The position numbers were made by a program, and so were the translations under genes. A stretch of DNA of 64,000 nt. Source: an uncultured Oxalobacter sp. Its GTDB lineage: Bacteria; Pseudomonadota; Gammaproteobacteria; Burkholderiales; Burkholderiaceae_D. The DNA is taken from positions 1 through 64,000 of the forward strand of contig CAKQWF010000006.1 of NCBI GenBank assembly GCA_934277985.1. The letters run 5' to 3'. Under the pieces are notes generated by a model. It made no database searches. It was given only the letters and a program-made list of their open reading frames with translations, and had not been told where the DNA came from. Positions 7,769-18,190 of this stretch are shown here, piece by piece; position 1 is the stretch's first letter; each line of letters opens with the position of its first letter.

Positions 7769-9268
7769 ATGGAATCAACTCGCCGCTGCGGCATTTTGCT
7801 CCATCCCACGTCTTTGCCGGGACCTTACGGTTCCGGCGATTTCGGACCGGATGCCTATTATTTCGCCGATTGGCTCGCTTCTGCACGCCAATCATGCTGG
7901 CAAATGCTCCCGCTGTGCGATATCGGCACCGGAAACTCCCCTTATATGAGTCCATCGGCTTTTGCCGGCAATATTTTCCTCATCGGGCTTGATGCGCTTT
8001 GCAATGCAGGTTGGCTGAAAAAGGAAGAACTGGTTCCCGACAATGCATTTCAACGGTACCGTGTCCATTATCCCGCAGCAATCGCATTCAGGATGTCCCG
8101 CCTGAAACTGGCTGCTGACCGCTTTTTCGGGACGACAGAAACCACGACACACCACACTTTCGAACTTTTTTGCGAACGAAGTGCTTTCTGGCTGGATACT
8201 TATGCTCTCTTCCGGACATTGAGCGACAGTTACGGCGCCACCTGGCAACAATGGCCCGAAGCATTTGCCCGCAAGAACCCTGCCGCACTGGCCGGATTTG
8301 CCGAAAAACATGCCGGCGATATCCGTTTCTGGAAATTCTGCCAGTGGTGTTTTGACGAACAGTGGCAAGCTTTGCGTACCTATGCTCATTCAAAGGGTAT
8401 CGACATTATCGGCGACATTCCGATTTTCGTTTCATTAAACAGCGCGGATGTCTGGGCACACCCTGAACTGTTCGATCTGGATTCGTCCGGATACCCGCGT
8501 ACCGTCGCGGGTGTCCCGCCAGACCGGTTCAGCGACAGCGGACAACACTGGGGCAACCCCTTGTATGACTGGGAACAGCATGCGCGTACGGGCTACGACT
8601 GGTGGCGCAAACGCATGGAACATTCCATGACCCTTTACGACTATGTCCGGCTGGATCATTTCAGAGGATTCCAGGCGTACTGGGCCATTCCGGCCGAAAG
8701 CGGATTGCCTTCCGACGGGAAATGGATCGCCGGTCCCGGCAACGCTTTTTTCGATACACTCAAACAGGCATTCGGAGCATTGCGTTTCATCGCGGAAGAT
8801 CTGGGCGTGATCACACCGGAAGTCGAGGCACTTCGCAAGAAATACGCGCTGCCCGGCATGCGTATCCTGCAATTCGCATTCGACCGCAATCCCGGCAATC
8901 CCTATCTGCCATACAACTATGACCGTGATACCGTCGTCTATACCGGTACACACGATAACGATACCATCCGTGGCTGGTGGAACAACCTGCCGGAAAAAGA
9001 ACGTGATTTTGTCCGCCGCTATCTGAGCATTGACGGTAACTGGATTCACTGGGATCTCATCCGGGCGGCATGGTCATCCACCGCAGCGCTGGCCATGACG
9101 CCTTTCCAGAATATCCTCGGTCTGGATTCTTCCGGACGCATGAACAGACCCGGCGAAAAAAACGGTTCATGGGAGTGGCGTTTCGACTGGCCGCAAGTCG
9201 AATCCTGGCATGCTTCCTATCTGGCAGAAATGACGGAAATATACGGCCGGACTTATTCCGGACGATAA
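7769..9268 (+). CDS. malQ: 4-alpha-glucanotransferase (amylomaltase) MalQ
   Basis: A GH77 disproportionating enzyme that transfers maltosyl and longer glucan segments between maltodextrins. The 499-residue protein begins with RRCGILLHPTSLPGPYGSGDFG. It keeps the three acidic catalytic residues at family positions: Asp296 (YVRLDHFRG), Glu343 (IAEDLGVI) and Asp396 (GTHDNDT). The length matches the short bacterial amylomaltase type rather than the long E. coli type. It stands alone between recG and queA with no other glycogen or maltose genes nearby, and base composition looks like its neighbours. Confidence 0.95.
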   Translation: MESTRRCGILLHPTSLPGPYGSGDFGPDAYYFADWLASARQSCWQMLPLCDIGTGNSPYMSPSAFAGNIFLIGLDALCNAGWLKKEELVPDNAFQRYRVHYPAAIAFRMSRLKLAADRFFGTTETTTHHTFELFCERSAFWLDTYALFRTLSDSYGATWQQWPEAFARKNPAALAGFAEKHAGDIRFWKFCQWCFDEQWQALRTYAHSKGIDIIGDIPIFVSLNSADVWAHPELFDLDSSGYPRTVAGVPPDRFSDSGQHWGNPLYDWEQHARTGYDWWRKRMEHSMTLYDYVRLDHFRGFQAYWAIPAESGLPSDGKWIAGPGNAFFDTLKQAFGALRFIAEDLGVITPEVEALRKKYALPGMRILQFAFDRNPGNPYLPYNYDRDTVVYTGTHDNDTIRGWWNNLPEKERDFVRRYLSIDGNWIHWDLIRAAWSSTAALAMTPFQNILGLDSSGRMNRPGEKNGSWEWRFDWPQVESWHASYLAEMTEIYGRTYSGR

Positions 9269-9340
9269 ACACGGCTATACTGGCGTTTTTTCAGGTATTT
9301 TCAGTTATGGTTTTCATCCGCCACACTGGATGATTTTTTT

Positions 9341-10372
9341 ATGTACTCACTCTCCGACTTCGATTTCGAACTTCCGGAAACGCTGATCGCACAATATCCT
9401 CTGGAAAAACGCAGTGCATCCAGACTTCTGGTCGTTCACGATGAACAACTGACCGATTCACATTTCCACCATCTGATCGATTATCTGGACAAGGACGATC
9501 TGCTGGTATTCAACAATACCCGGGTATTGAAAGCCCGTTTCTTCGGCGTCAAGGCCACCGGCGGGAAAATCGAGATACTGATCGAGCGTATTCTCGACAA
9601 CCGGACTGCACTGGCGAAAATCCGTGCATCCAAGTCCCCGAAAGACAACAGTACCATCCTTATCGACGGACAACTCGATGTCACTGTGCAGGGACGTCAG
9701 GGCGAATTTTACATTTTGCGTTTTCCATCCGATATTTTCGCCATCCTCGAACAATACGGCCATCTGCCGTTGCCTCCCTATATCGATCGGGCCGCAGATG
9801 CCTATGACGAAACCCGTTACCAGACCGTCTTCGCCCGTGAACCGGGCGCTGTCGCCGCGCCGACTGCAGGCCTGCATTTCGATGAGGAACTGCTTGACCG
9901 GCTTGAGCAGAAAGGCATCAGGACAGCTTATCTGACCCTGCATGTGGGCGCAGGCACTTTCCAGCCGGTCCGAAGCGAAAATCTGTCGGAACACAAGATG
10001 CACACCGAGTGGTACACCATCCCGCAGGAAACCGTCGATGCCGTCAGGGCCGCGAAAGCCGCCGGACGAAAAGTCGTCGCCGTCGGGACCACAAGTTTGC
10101 GCGCACTGGAATCCGCTTCCCGAACAGGGCAACTCGTTGCCGGAAGCAATGAAACAGACCTGTTCATCACACCGGGCTACCGCTTCCGGACCGTCGATCA
10201 TCTGGTCACCAATTTTCATTTGCCGAAGTCGACGCTCCTGATGCTGGTATCGGCTTTTGCCGGATATGAACGGATCAGAAAAGCCTATGCACATGCCATC
10301 GCCCAGCGTTACCGCTTCTTCAGTTACGGTGATGCCATGCTCCTTGAACACCGGAACGATATACCCGCCTAA
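9341..10372 (+). CDS. queA: S-adenosylmethionine:tRNA ribosyltransferase-isomerase QueA
   Basis: Converts preQ1 in tRNA to epoxyqueuosine using the ribosyl group of S-adenosylmethionine. The 343-residue length is typical. Family blocks include [24 protein letters not shown] at the N-terminus (given here as a pattern), [43 protein letters not shown] and the C-terminal [18 protein letters not shown]. It is 15 nt upstream of tgt, so the two queuosine genes form one operon. Only weak ribosome-binding sequence precedes ATG 9341. Confidence 0.96.
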   Translation: MYSLSDFDFELPETLIAQYPLEKRSASRLLVVHDEQLTDSHFHHLIDYLDKDDLLVFNNTRVLKARFFGVKATGGKIEILIERILDNRTALAKIRASKSPKDNSTILIDGQLDVTVQGRQGEFYILRFPSDIFAILEQYGHLPLPPYIDRAADAYDETRYQTVFAREPGAVAAPTAGLHFDEELLDRLEQKGIRTAYLTLHVGAGTFQPVRSENLSEHKMHTEWYTIPQETVDAVRAAKAAGRKVVAVGTTSLRALESASRTGQLVAGSNETDLFITPGYRFRTVDHLVTNFHLPKSTLLMLVSAFAGYERIRKAYAHAIAQRYRFFSYGDAMLLEHRNDIPA

Positions 10373-11515
<1,143 letters not shown>

Positions 11516-11664
11516 GAATTGCCATCGCACGGATTCAGTATGCGTTCGCTGGAAACGATGCCGCACACCTTGCGTTCCGGGATGACATCACGCATAAATG
11601 CATGAAAATGCGGCACATGGTGCTAGAATCATGAGTTAAACCAAAAATCCGACCTGGAGAATAC

Positions 11665-11991
11665 ATGTTTATCACCAACGCTTATGCCCAATCCGCCGCT
11701 TCCGGATTCTCTCTGGACAGTATGGGAAGTTTTCTTCCTATTTTGCTGATGTTCGTCGTTCTGTACTTTCTGATGATCAGGCCTCAACAGAAAAAGCAGA
11801 GAGAACAGCGGGACATGTTAAGCGCCCTGTCGGCCGGTGATGAGGTACTCACGGCTGGCGGCATTGTTGGAAAAATCACGAAAGTATCCGAAAATTTCAT
11901 CACGCTGGAAATCGCCGAAGGCACGGAAATCATCGTCCAGAAAGCCTCCGTCGTTTCCATGCTGCCCAACGGCACGATCGAAACACTCTGA
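11665..11991 (+). CDS. yajC: Sec translocon accessory subunit YajC
   Basis: A 108-residue single-pass inner-membrane protein of the SecDF-YajC complex. Its transmembrane helix (about residues 22-42, SFLPILLMFVVLYFLMIRP) is followed by the basic QQKKQREQRDML region and the small soluble domain LSAGDEVLTAGGIVGKITKV. ATG 11665 has GGAGA upstream with 6-nt spacing. It precedes secD by 64 nt, and a TAGAAT-like -10 at about 11628 may provide a local promoter. Confidence 0.95.
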   Translation: MFITNAYAQSAASGFSLDSMGSFLPILLMFVVLYFLMIRPQQKKQREQRDMLSALSAGDEVLTAGGIVGKITKVSENFITLEIAEGTEIIVQKASVVSMLPNGTIETL

Positions 11992-12055
11992 CCGGCAGAC
12001 AAACGGCACCGCCTGTTTTCGCACGTATCAGACCATGCATTCCCGACGTTAAATC

Positions 12056-13930
12056 ATGAACCGTTACCCACTCTGGAAATATATCGTTATTGTCGCCGCG
12101 ATCATCTTCGGCATCATCTATACACTGCCGAATTTCTTCGGGGAATCGCCTGCTGTTCAGATCAGCAGCGTCCGATCGACTGTCAAGGTCGATACGCAGA
12201 TGATGGATCGGGTCGAACGCATCCTCCGCGACAGCCAGATCCCCGTCGACGGGATCTATTTCGATGCCAGCGGCATGCACTCCACCATCAAGGTCCGTTT
12301 CACGAGTACAGACATCCAGTTCAAGGCCAAGGAAGTTCTGGAAAGCAAACTCAATACGGACCCGCAGGATCCGACATTCAGTATCGCATTCAATCTGCTG
12401 CCCAATACGCCGCAGTGGCTCCAGAGCCTGCATGCCTTGCCCATGTACCTTGGCCTTGATTTGCGTGGTGGTGTGCATTTCCTCATGCAGGTCGATGTGG
12501 ATGCGGCTATCAATTCCCGCATACAGGGTCTCCAGATTTCCGCCAGAAACCTGCTCAGGGAAAACGGTATCCGGTATTCCGGTCTCGTTCGGGTACGCGA
12601 TACGGTAGAACTGCAATTCAATGATCCGCAAACGCGCCAGCGTGCCGAAAAAATCCTCACGGGCCAGCTCTCCGAAATCACTTTGCGTGAAGAAGCGGAA
12701 GGCAACAAGCTGATCATCGCCCTGAGTGCCGATGCCATCAAACAGATCCGCGAAAACAGCGTCAAACAGAATATCGCCACGCTGTCCAAACGTGTCAACG
12801 AACTGGGTGTGAATGAACCGGTCATCCAGCAACAGGGGGCCGACAGAATCGTTGTCCAGCTCCCAGGTGTCCAGGATGTATCCCGCGCCAAGGACATCAT
12901 CGGCCGTACCGCCACGCTCGAAGTCCGGATGGTCGATGAATCCATTACACGCGGCACGGAAGAAAGTGTCGCCGTACCGCTTGGTTCCGAAATTTTCCGC
13001 CAGGGCAAGGGCGCTCCGGTCATTCTCTACAAGGAACCCGTTCTGACCGGCGAATATATCTCGAATGCATCTGCCAGCTTCGACCAGTACCAGCAACCCG
13101 CCGTCAGTATCGACCTGAACGGTGATGGCGGCAGAAAGATGCGTCAGGCGACACGCGGCAAAATCGGCAAACTGATGGCTATCGTCCTGTTTGAAAAAGG
13201 GAAGGGCGAAGTCCTGACCGTCGCCTCGATCCGTGACGAACTGGGTTCGAAGTTCCAGATCACCGGCATGGATACGCCTGAAGCGGCTACCGACCTGGCT
13301 CTGTTGCTTCGCGCCGGTTCGCTCGCGGCACCGATGCAAATTATTGAGGAACGGACAATCGGTCCGCAACTGGGTGCCGAAAATATCACCAAGGGTTTCC
13401 TTTCCACGTTATACGGTTTCGTGGCGGTTTCGCTCTTCATGATCGTGTACTACATGGTATTCGGCTTTTTCAGCGTGATCGCGCTGTCGGTGAATGTCCT
13501 GTTGCTGATCGCCATTCTGTCGCTGATGCAGATCACCCTGACCTTGCCGGGTATTGCGGCTATCGCGCTGGCACTGGGCATGGCAATCGACTCCAACGTG
13601 CTGATCAATGAACGTATCCGTGAAGAATTGCGTGCCAACAACAGTCCGCAAACTGCCATCGCCAACGGCTTCGGTCACGCATGGGCAACCATTCTCGACT
13701 CCAACGTCACCACTCTGATCGCCGGTGTGGCGCTTCTGGTATTCGGTACGGGACCGATCCGCGGGTTTGCCGTCGTGCATGTTCTCGGCATTCTGACGTC
13801 GTTGTTCTCGTCCGTTTTCGTTTCACGCGGTCTGGCAAACCTCTGGTATGGACGCCGGAAGAAACTGACATCGTTGTCCATCGGACAGATATGGCGGCCT
13901 GATAACACCGCAACGAACGACAAAAAATAG
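12056..13930 (+). CDS. secD: Protein translocase subunit SecD
   Basis: Uses the proton gradient to assist late steps of protein export with SecF. The 624-residue protein has an N-terminal transmembrane helix (about 10-27), a large periplasmic part containing the conserved GLDLRGGVHFLMQVD (about 135-150), and five C-terminal helices. The D4 motif GMAIDSNVLINERIREEL carries the aspartate implicated in proton use. The length is close to E. coli SecD (615). It is co-transcribed with secF, which starts 27 nt later. Confidence 0.97.
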   Translation: MNRYPLWKYIVIVAAIIFGIIYTLPNFFGESPAVQISSVRSTVKVDTQMMDRVERILRDSQIPVDGIYFDASGMHSTIKVRFTSTDIQFKAKEVLESKLNTDPQDPTFSIAFNLLPNTPQWLQSLHALPMYLGLDLRGGVHFLMQVDVDAAINSRIQGLQISARNLLRENGIRYSGLVRVRDTVELQFNDPQTRQRAEKILTGQLSEITLREEAEGNKLIIALSADAIKQIRENSVKQNIATLSKRVNELGVNEPVIQQQGADRIVVQLPGVQDVSRAKDIIGRTATLEVRMVDESITRGTEESVAVPLGSEIFRQGKGAPVILYKEPVLTGEYISNASASFDQYQQPAVSIDLNGDGGRKMRQATRGKIGKLMAIVLFEKGKGEVLTVASIRDELGSKFQITGMDTPEAATDLALLLRAGSLAAPMQIIEERTIGPQLGAENITKGFLSTLYGFVAVSLFMIVYYMVFGFFSVIALSVNVLLLIAILSLMQITLTLPGIAAIALALGMAIDSNVLINERIREELRANNSPQTAIANGFGHAWATILDSNVTTLIAGVALLVFGTGPIRGFAVVHVLGILTSLFSSVFVSRGLANLWYGRRKKLTSLSIGQIWRPDNTATNDKK

Positions 13931-13957
13931 GATTTTGACAGGAAAACAGGATACGAC

Positions 13958-14899
13958 ATGGAATTCTTTCGGATCAAAAAAGATATTCCCTTCATGCGCC
14001 ATGCGCTGATTTTCAATATCATTTCATTCATCACCTTTCTGGCCGCCGTATTTTTTCTGTGGCACAAGGGACTTCACCTTTCTGTGGAATTCACTGGCGG
14101 TACCGTCATGGAAGTCACTTACCAGAAAGCCGCCGATCTGGAGCGCATTCGCGAGACAGTCAGAAAACTCGGCTTCGGTGACGATTTTCAGGTGCAGAAC
14201 TTCGGCCGCGCACAGGACGTCATGATCAACCTGCCGATCCAGAAAGACCTGACATCCGCCCAGCAAAGCGAGAAAGTCATGGCTGCACTCCTTGAGCAGA
14301 ATCCGGACGCCCATCTCCAGCGTGTCGAATTCGTCGGCCCTCAGGTCGGCGACGATCTGACGCATGACGGACTCATGGCGCTTGGCATGGTGGTGATCGG
14401 CATCATTATCTATCTCGCTTTCCGTTTCGAATGGAAATACGCCGTTTCCGCGATCATTGCTAATTTGCACGATATCGTCATCATTCTGGGATTTTTTGCT
14501 TTTTTCGAGTGGGAATTTTCGCTGTCGGTACTGGCGGCCGTTCTGGCGATTTTGGGGTATTCCGTCAATGAATCCGTCATCATCTTCGACAGAATTCGCG
14601 AAAATTTCCGTATTCTTCGAAAAAAGAGCGTGATGGAAATCGTCAACCACGCGATTACCAGCACCATTTCCCGAACGATCATCACCCATGGCTCCACCCA
14701 GATCATGGTGTTGTCCATGCTGATCTTCGGTGGCCCGACGCTTCACAATTTCGCGCTGGCGCTCACGATCGGTATTTGTTTCGGCATTTATTCCTCCGTA
14801 TTCGTGGCGGCAGCTGTCGCCATGTGGCTGGGTATCAAACGTGAAGACCTTGTCAAACCCGTCAAGGAAAAGGGCAATGCCGATGGCGCCGTCGTATAG
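13958..14899 (+). CDS. secF: Protein translocase subunit SecF
   Basis: Partner of SecD in the inner membrane. The 313-residue protein has six transmembrane helices: one near residues 18-36, then five from about 135 onward. Family motifs are [13 protein letters not shown] in the first periplasmic domain and [16 protein letters not shown] in the D4 region. ATG 13958 follows a GACAGGAAAAC context. Ends 62 nt before icd; no terminator hairpin is evident between the two, so read-through is possible. Confidence 0.97.
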   Translation: MEFFRIKKDIPFMRHALIFNIISFITFLAAVFFLWHKGLHLSVEFTGGTVMEVTYQKAADLERIRETVRKLGFGDDFQVQNFGRAQDVMINLPIQKDLTSAQQSEKVMAALLEQNPDAHLQRVEFVGPQVGDDLTHDGLMALGMVVIGIIIYLAFRFEWKYAVSAIIANLHDIVIILGFFAFFEWEFSLSVLAAVLAILGYSVNESVIIFDRIRENFRILRKKSVMEIVNHAITSTISRTIITHGSTQIMVLSMLIFGGPTLHNFALALTIGICFGIYSSVFVAAAVAMWLGIKREDLVKPVKEKGNADGAVV

Positions 14900-14961
14900 G
14901 CAAACACATCACCAACCGTTTTCAATTTCAAATTACAGCTCGTATTTATCCGGAGAATCAG

Positions 14962-16215
14962 ATGTACCAACATATTCAAGTACCGCAGTCCGGTGAAAAA
15001 ATCACGGTAAATCCCGACTTTTCGCTGAACGTATCCGATCATCCCATCATTCCGTTTATCGAAGGTGACGGCATCGGTATCGATGTCACGCCCGTCATGC
15101 GCAAGGTCATCGACGCCGCTGTCGAAAAAGCCTATGCCGGCAAACGGAAAATCGAATGGATGGAAGTTTATGCCGGGGAAAAATCCCTCAAGGTATATGG
15201 CGAGAATGTCTGGCTGCCGGAAGAAACACTGGATGCCCTGAAAGAATTCGTCATTTCGATCAAGGGACCGCTGACCACGCCGATCGGCGGCGGTATCCGT
15301 TCCCTGAACGTCGCCATGAGACAGCGGCTTGATCTTTATGTCTGCCTGCGCCCGGTCCGTTATTTTCAGGGGGTTCCTTCGCCGTTGCGCGAACCGGAAA
15401 AAACCGACATGGTCATTTTCCGTGAAAACACCGAAGATATTTATGCCGGTATCGAATGGGCAGAAGGCACACCAGAAGCACAGAAAGTCATCGACTTTCT
15501 GGTTCGTGAAATGGGCGTCAGTCAGATCCGTTTCCCGAAAACATCTGGCATCGGCATCAAACCGGTTTCCCGTGAAGGTACCGAACGGCTTGTCCGCAAG
15601 GCCATCCAGTATGCCATCGACAACGACCGTCCTTCCGTCACACTGGTTCACAAGGGCAATATCATGAAATTCACGGAAGGCAGCTTCCGTGACTGGGGTT
15701 ATGCGCTGGCGAAACGCGAGTTCGGTGCCGAAGTGATCGGCAAGGGACCATGGTGCCGCTTCAAAAACCCGAAAACCGGTCGTGAAATCGTCGTCAAGGA
15801 TGTACTGGCAGATGCTTTCCTTCAGGAAATCCTGCTGCGTCCGGCCGAATTCAGCGTATTGGCGACATTGAACCTCAACGGCGACTATATCTCCGATGCA
15901 CTGGCCGCACAGGTCGGCGGTATCGGTATCGCTCCGGGAGCAAACATTTCGGATTCCGTCGCCATTTTCGAAGCGACACACGGAACGGCCCCTTCGCTGG
16001 CCGGACAGAACAACGTCAATCCGGGTTCGCTGATCCTGTCGGCAGAAATGATGCTTCGTCATATCGGCTGGACCGAAGCGGCCGATCTGGTCATCGCCTC
16101 CATGCAGAAGGCCATTTCGTCCAGACAGGTCACCAGCGATTTCGCACGTCTGATGAGTGACGCACGAGAAGTTTCCACGTCCGAATTCGGCAATATCATG
16201 ATTTCATTCATGTAA
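14962..16215 (+). CDS. icd: Isocitrate dehydrogenase (NADP-dependent)
   Basis: TCA-cycle enzyme that oxidises isocitrate to 2-oxoglutarate. The 417-residue protein is of the E. coli Icd type, with [15 protein letters not shown], the substrate-binding loop [20 protein letters not shown] (its Ser is the AceK phosphorylation position in E. coli), [33 protein letters not shown] and [21 protein letters not shown] lies just before ATG 14962. A terminator follows at 16223-16252. Confidence 0.97.
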   Translation: MYQHIQVPQSGEKITVNPDFSLNVSDHPIIPFIEGDGIGIDVTPVMRKVIDAAVEKAYAGKRKIEWMEVYAGEKSLKVYGENVWLPEETLDALKEFVISIKGPLTTPIGGGIRSLNVAMRQRLDLYVCLRPVRYFQGVPSPLREPEKTDMVIFRENTEDIYAGIEWAEGTPEAQKVIDFLVREMGVSQIRFPKTSGIGIKPVSREGTERLVRKAIQYAIDNDRPSVTLVHKGNIMKFTEGSFRDWGYALAKREFGAEVIGKGPWCRFKNPKTGREIVVKDVLADAFLQEILLRPAEFSVLATLNLNGDYISDALAAQVGGIGIAPGANISDSVAIFEATHGTAPSLAGQNNVNPGSLILSAEMMLRHIGWTEAADLVIASMQKAISSRQVTSDFARLMSDAREVSTSEFGNIMISFM

Positions 16216-16222
16216 AATTTTG

Positions 16223-16252
16223 CCGGGCAGCCCTTGCCGGCTGTCCGGTTTT
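16223..16252 (+). terminator. Rho-independent terminator after icd
   Basis: A 10-bp stem (CCGGGCAGCC at 16223-16232, GGCTGTCCGG at 16239-16248, one G-T pair) with a 6-nt loop is followed by TTTT. It begins 8 nt after the icd stop. The T-run is short, so the strength is moderate. Confidence 0.75.
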
Positions 16253-16487
16253 CGCGTGGCCGTATGTTTCCCGCTACCGGTTTCGCATGAAAATCTGTAT
16301 CGATAAAAAAACGAAAACTTTTTATTGCCGATACAAATTTTCCATCAGTTCGGTTATGATGATTCATCTTGACTGACTGTTAATGATAACAATTGTCCGG
16401 TCAGACTCCGGACATTTAGTTTCCGGCTTTATGGAATATCATTTTCATGTCCCTGACGGGGACCTGAATGTTTATTAAGGAGAGAAG
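16253..16487 (+). other. Gene-free leader upstream of the fumarylacetoacetase-family gene
   Basis: A 235-nt AT-rich stretch with no open frame I would accept. It contains a 7-bp inverted repeat (TGTCCGG 16394-16400, CCGGACA 16408-16414). A second small hairpin (GTCCC 16449-16453, GGGAC 16459-16463) lies upstream of the AAGGAGAG ribosome-binding site at about 16478-16485. No convincing -35/-10 pair was found. A regulatory leader is possible but unproven. Confidence 0.35.
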
Positions 16488-17261
16488 ATGAAAACTTGGG
16501 TACGCTTTCAACAAGGCGATGCAGTCAAATTCGGCACGCTGGAAGGAGACACGATTTCCGTTTACAACGGCAATATGTTCGACAATCCGCAACCTGCCGG
16601 CGAATCGGTCAAACTGGCCGATGTCAAGTTGCTGACGCCTTGCTCGCCCAGCAAAATGATTCTGTTGTGGAACAACTTCTATGCACTGTCAGCCAAACTG
16701 GGCGTCGCCATTCCGGAAGAACCGCTCTATCTCCTGAAACCAAGCACTGCCTATATCGCTGACGGCGACGTGGTCAGGAAACCGAATTCCTATGACGGCA
16801 AGGTCGTCTATGAAGGCGAACTGGGTATCGTAATCGGCAAACGCTGCAAGGAAGTCTCCGAAGCCGACGCAAAAGATTATATTTTCGGCTATACCTGCTC
16901 CAACGACGTTACCGCCGGCCAGTTGATCCAGAAAGATCCGACTTTCGCACAGTGGACCCGTGCCAAGGGTTTCGATACCTTCGGTTCCTTCGGCCCGGGT
17001 ATCGTTTCCGGTATCGACAATCCGAACACGCTGGTCATCAAAACCATTCTGAACGGTCAGGAACGCCAGAATTATCCTGTCAGCGACATGATTTTCCCGC
17101 CGTTCAAGCTCGTCAGCATGATTTCCCATGACATGACGCTCGAACCGGGCGACATCATCTCCTGCGGTACGTCCGTCGGTGTCGGTTCCATGAAACCCGG
17201 CAGCACCGTTGAAGTTGTCATCGATGGTGTCGGTCATCTGGTCAACAAGTACGAAGCCTGA
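16488..17261 (+). CDS. Fumarylacetoacetate hydrolase family protein
   Basis: A 257-residue protein of the FAH fold (HpcE/FahD-like). The metal site signatures are VVYEGELGIVIGKR (two glutamates) and TCSNDVTAGQLIQKD (aspartate), with a later FGPGIV and GDIISCGTSVGVGSMKPG at the usual C-terminal position. Members hydrolyse or decarboxylate acylpyruvates and related 2-keto acids; the substrate cannot be told from sequence. AAGGAGAG lies 2-9 nt before ATG 16488. Its own long leader and a strong terminator (17280-17316) show that it is transcribed alone. Confidence 0.88.
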   Translation: MKTWVRFQQGDAVKFGTLEGDTISVYNGNMFDNPQPAGESVKLADVKLLTPCSPSKMILLWNNFYALSAKLGVAIPEEPLYLLKPSTAYIADGDVVRKPNSYDGKVVYEGELGIVIGKRCKEVSEADAKDYIFGYTCSNDVTAGQLIQKDPTFAQWTRAKGFDTFGSFGPGIVSGIDNPNTLVIKTILNGQERQNYPVSDMIFPPFKLVSMISHDMTLEPGDIISCGTSVGVGSMKPGSTVEVVIDGVGHLVNKYEA

Positions 17262-17279
17262 TCCGCGAACGATACGGAA

Positions 17280-17316
17280 ACGGCAGGCAGCCAGTCGGCT
17301 GTCTGCCGTTTTTTTT
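17280..17316 (+). terminator. Rho-independent terminator
   Basis: A 13-bp stem (ACGGCAGGCAGCC 17280-17292, GGCTGTCTGCCGT 17297-17309, one G-T pair) with a 4-nt loop runs into a stretch of eight T. A strong terminator of the fumarylacetoacetase-family gene. Confidence 0.92.
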
Positions 17317-17492
17317 CAGGTTCGCCAATCTCATTCCTGTCGTGATTTTCACCTATCTGCAGTTAATTTACGTCAAAACACCGGCAACAAACTGTTACAC
17401 AATACCTGCCCTAACCCCTTACGCACCGGTTTTCACCACCTTATACTATTTCCTGACACATTCATGATCCATTCGCACTGAAAGGAAATCGT

Positions 17493-18005
17493 ATGAAAAA
17501 ACTCAACAAACTTCTTGTCGCAGGCCTCACCGCCGCCGGACTGTGTGCCGCCGGCATCACGACAGGTGCATTTGCGCAAACCCAATCCACCGACAACGAC
17601 GATTATGTCGGCTGCCCCGCAGGCGGTCCCGGCCCTAGTTATGGTTATCATGCCCGTGCCCATGAACGCTGGAAAGACTATCACCACCAGCGTCGTACCG
17701 CGTTGCATGACAAACTCAAACTGAATGCCGAACAGGAAAAAGCGTGGGCTGACTATACAGCCGTCGCCGACAAGAATCTGGAAGCATGGAAGCCGGTTCG
17801 CCGCGCCGATCTCGAAAAAATGACCTCTCCGGAAAGAATGCAGGCGATGATCGACCGGATGAAAGCCCACGAACAGGCTCTGACCGATCAGCTGGCTGCA
17901 CTGAAAACCTTCTATGCGACGCTGACACCCGAACAGCAGAAAACGTTCGACAGCGAATCCATGTACTATCCGCGCTTCCGCCGTGGCGGCCCGGCACGGC
18001 GCTGA
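17493..18005 (+). CDS. Spy/CpxP family periplasmic protein (LTXXQ motif)
   Basis: A 170-residue exported protein. The signal peptide covers about residues 1-29 (KKLNKLL start, hydrophobic core, GAFAQ cleavage region). The mature part is helical and basic, with two LTXXQ-like motifs: KLNAEQEKAW (about 77-86) and LTPEQQKTFD (about 147-156). This is the pattern of Spy/CpxP, periplasmic chaperones or envelope-stress sensors. AAAGGAA precedes ATG 17493, and a TATACT at 17442-17447 may be the -10 element. No cpxRA-like system is in the window. Confidence 0.82.
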   Translation: MKKLNKLLVAGLTAAGLCAAGITTGAFAQTQSTDNDDYVGCPAGGPGPSYGYHARAHERWKDYHHQRRTALHDKLKLNAEQEKAWADYTAVADKNLEAWKPVRRADLEKMTSPERMQAMIDRMKAHEQALTDQLAALKTFYATLTPEQQKTFDSESMYYPRFRRGGPARR

Positions 18006-18030
18006 TCCGTCGATGCGACGGTATTTTCTG

Positions 18031-18060
18031 AAAAACGCCTGACGATGTCAGGCGTTTTTT
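18031..18060 (+). terminator. Rho-independent terminator
   Basis: The stem AAAAACGCCTGAC (18031-18043) and GTCAGGCGTTTTT (18047-18059) closes a 3-nt GAT loop. A run of six T ends the structure. It closes the Spy-like gene 26 nt after its stop. Confidence 0.92.
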
Positions 18061-18190
18061 GTACCAATTCCATCGTATTGCCGCAAAGCGCCTCGCAATC
18101 GCACCATTCAATACAGACAAACAGTATAATTTCTTTTTAAAGCCTTACAGGGCGCTCTGACATATTGTTTTAATACCGTTTTCTATTTTC

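Noticed and set aside
11930-13369. Long open frame (479 codons) on the minus strand opposite secD
   Set aside because: SecD on the plus strand is unmistakable over the full length. The antisense frame has no family resemblance and results from the codon use of secD.
16394-16414. Inverted repeat as a terminator
   Set aside because: It has no T-run after it (TTTAG only), and icd already has a terminator at 16223-16252.
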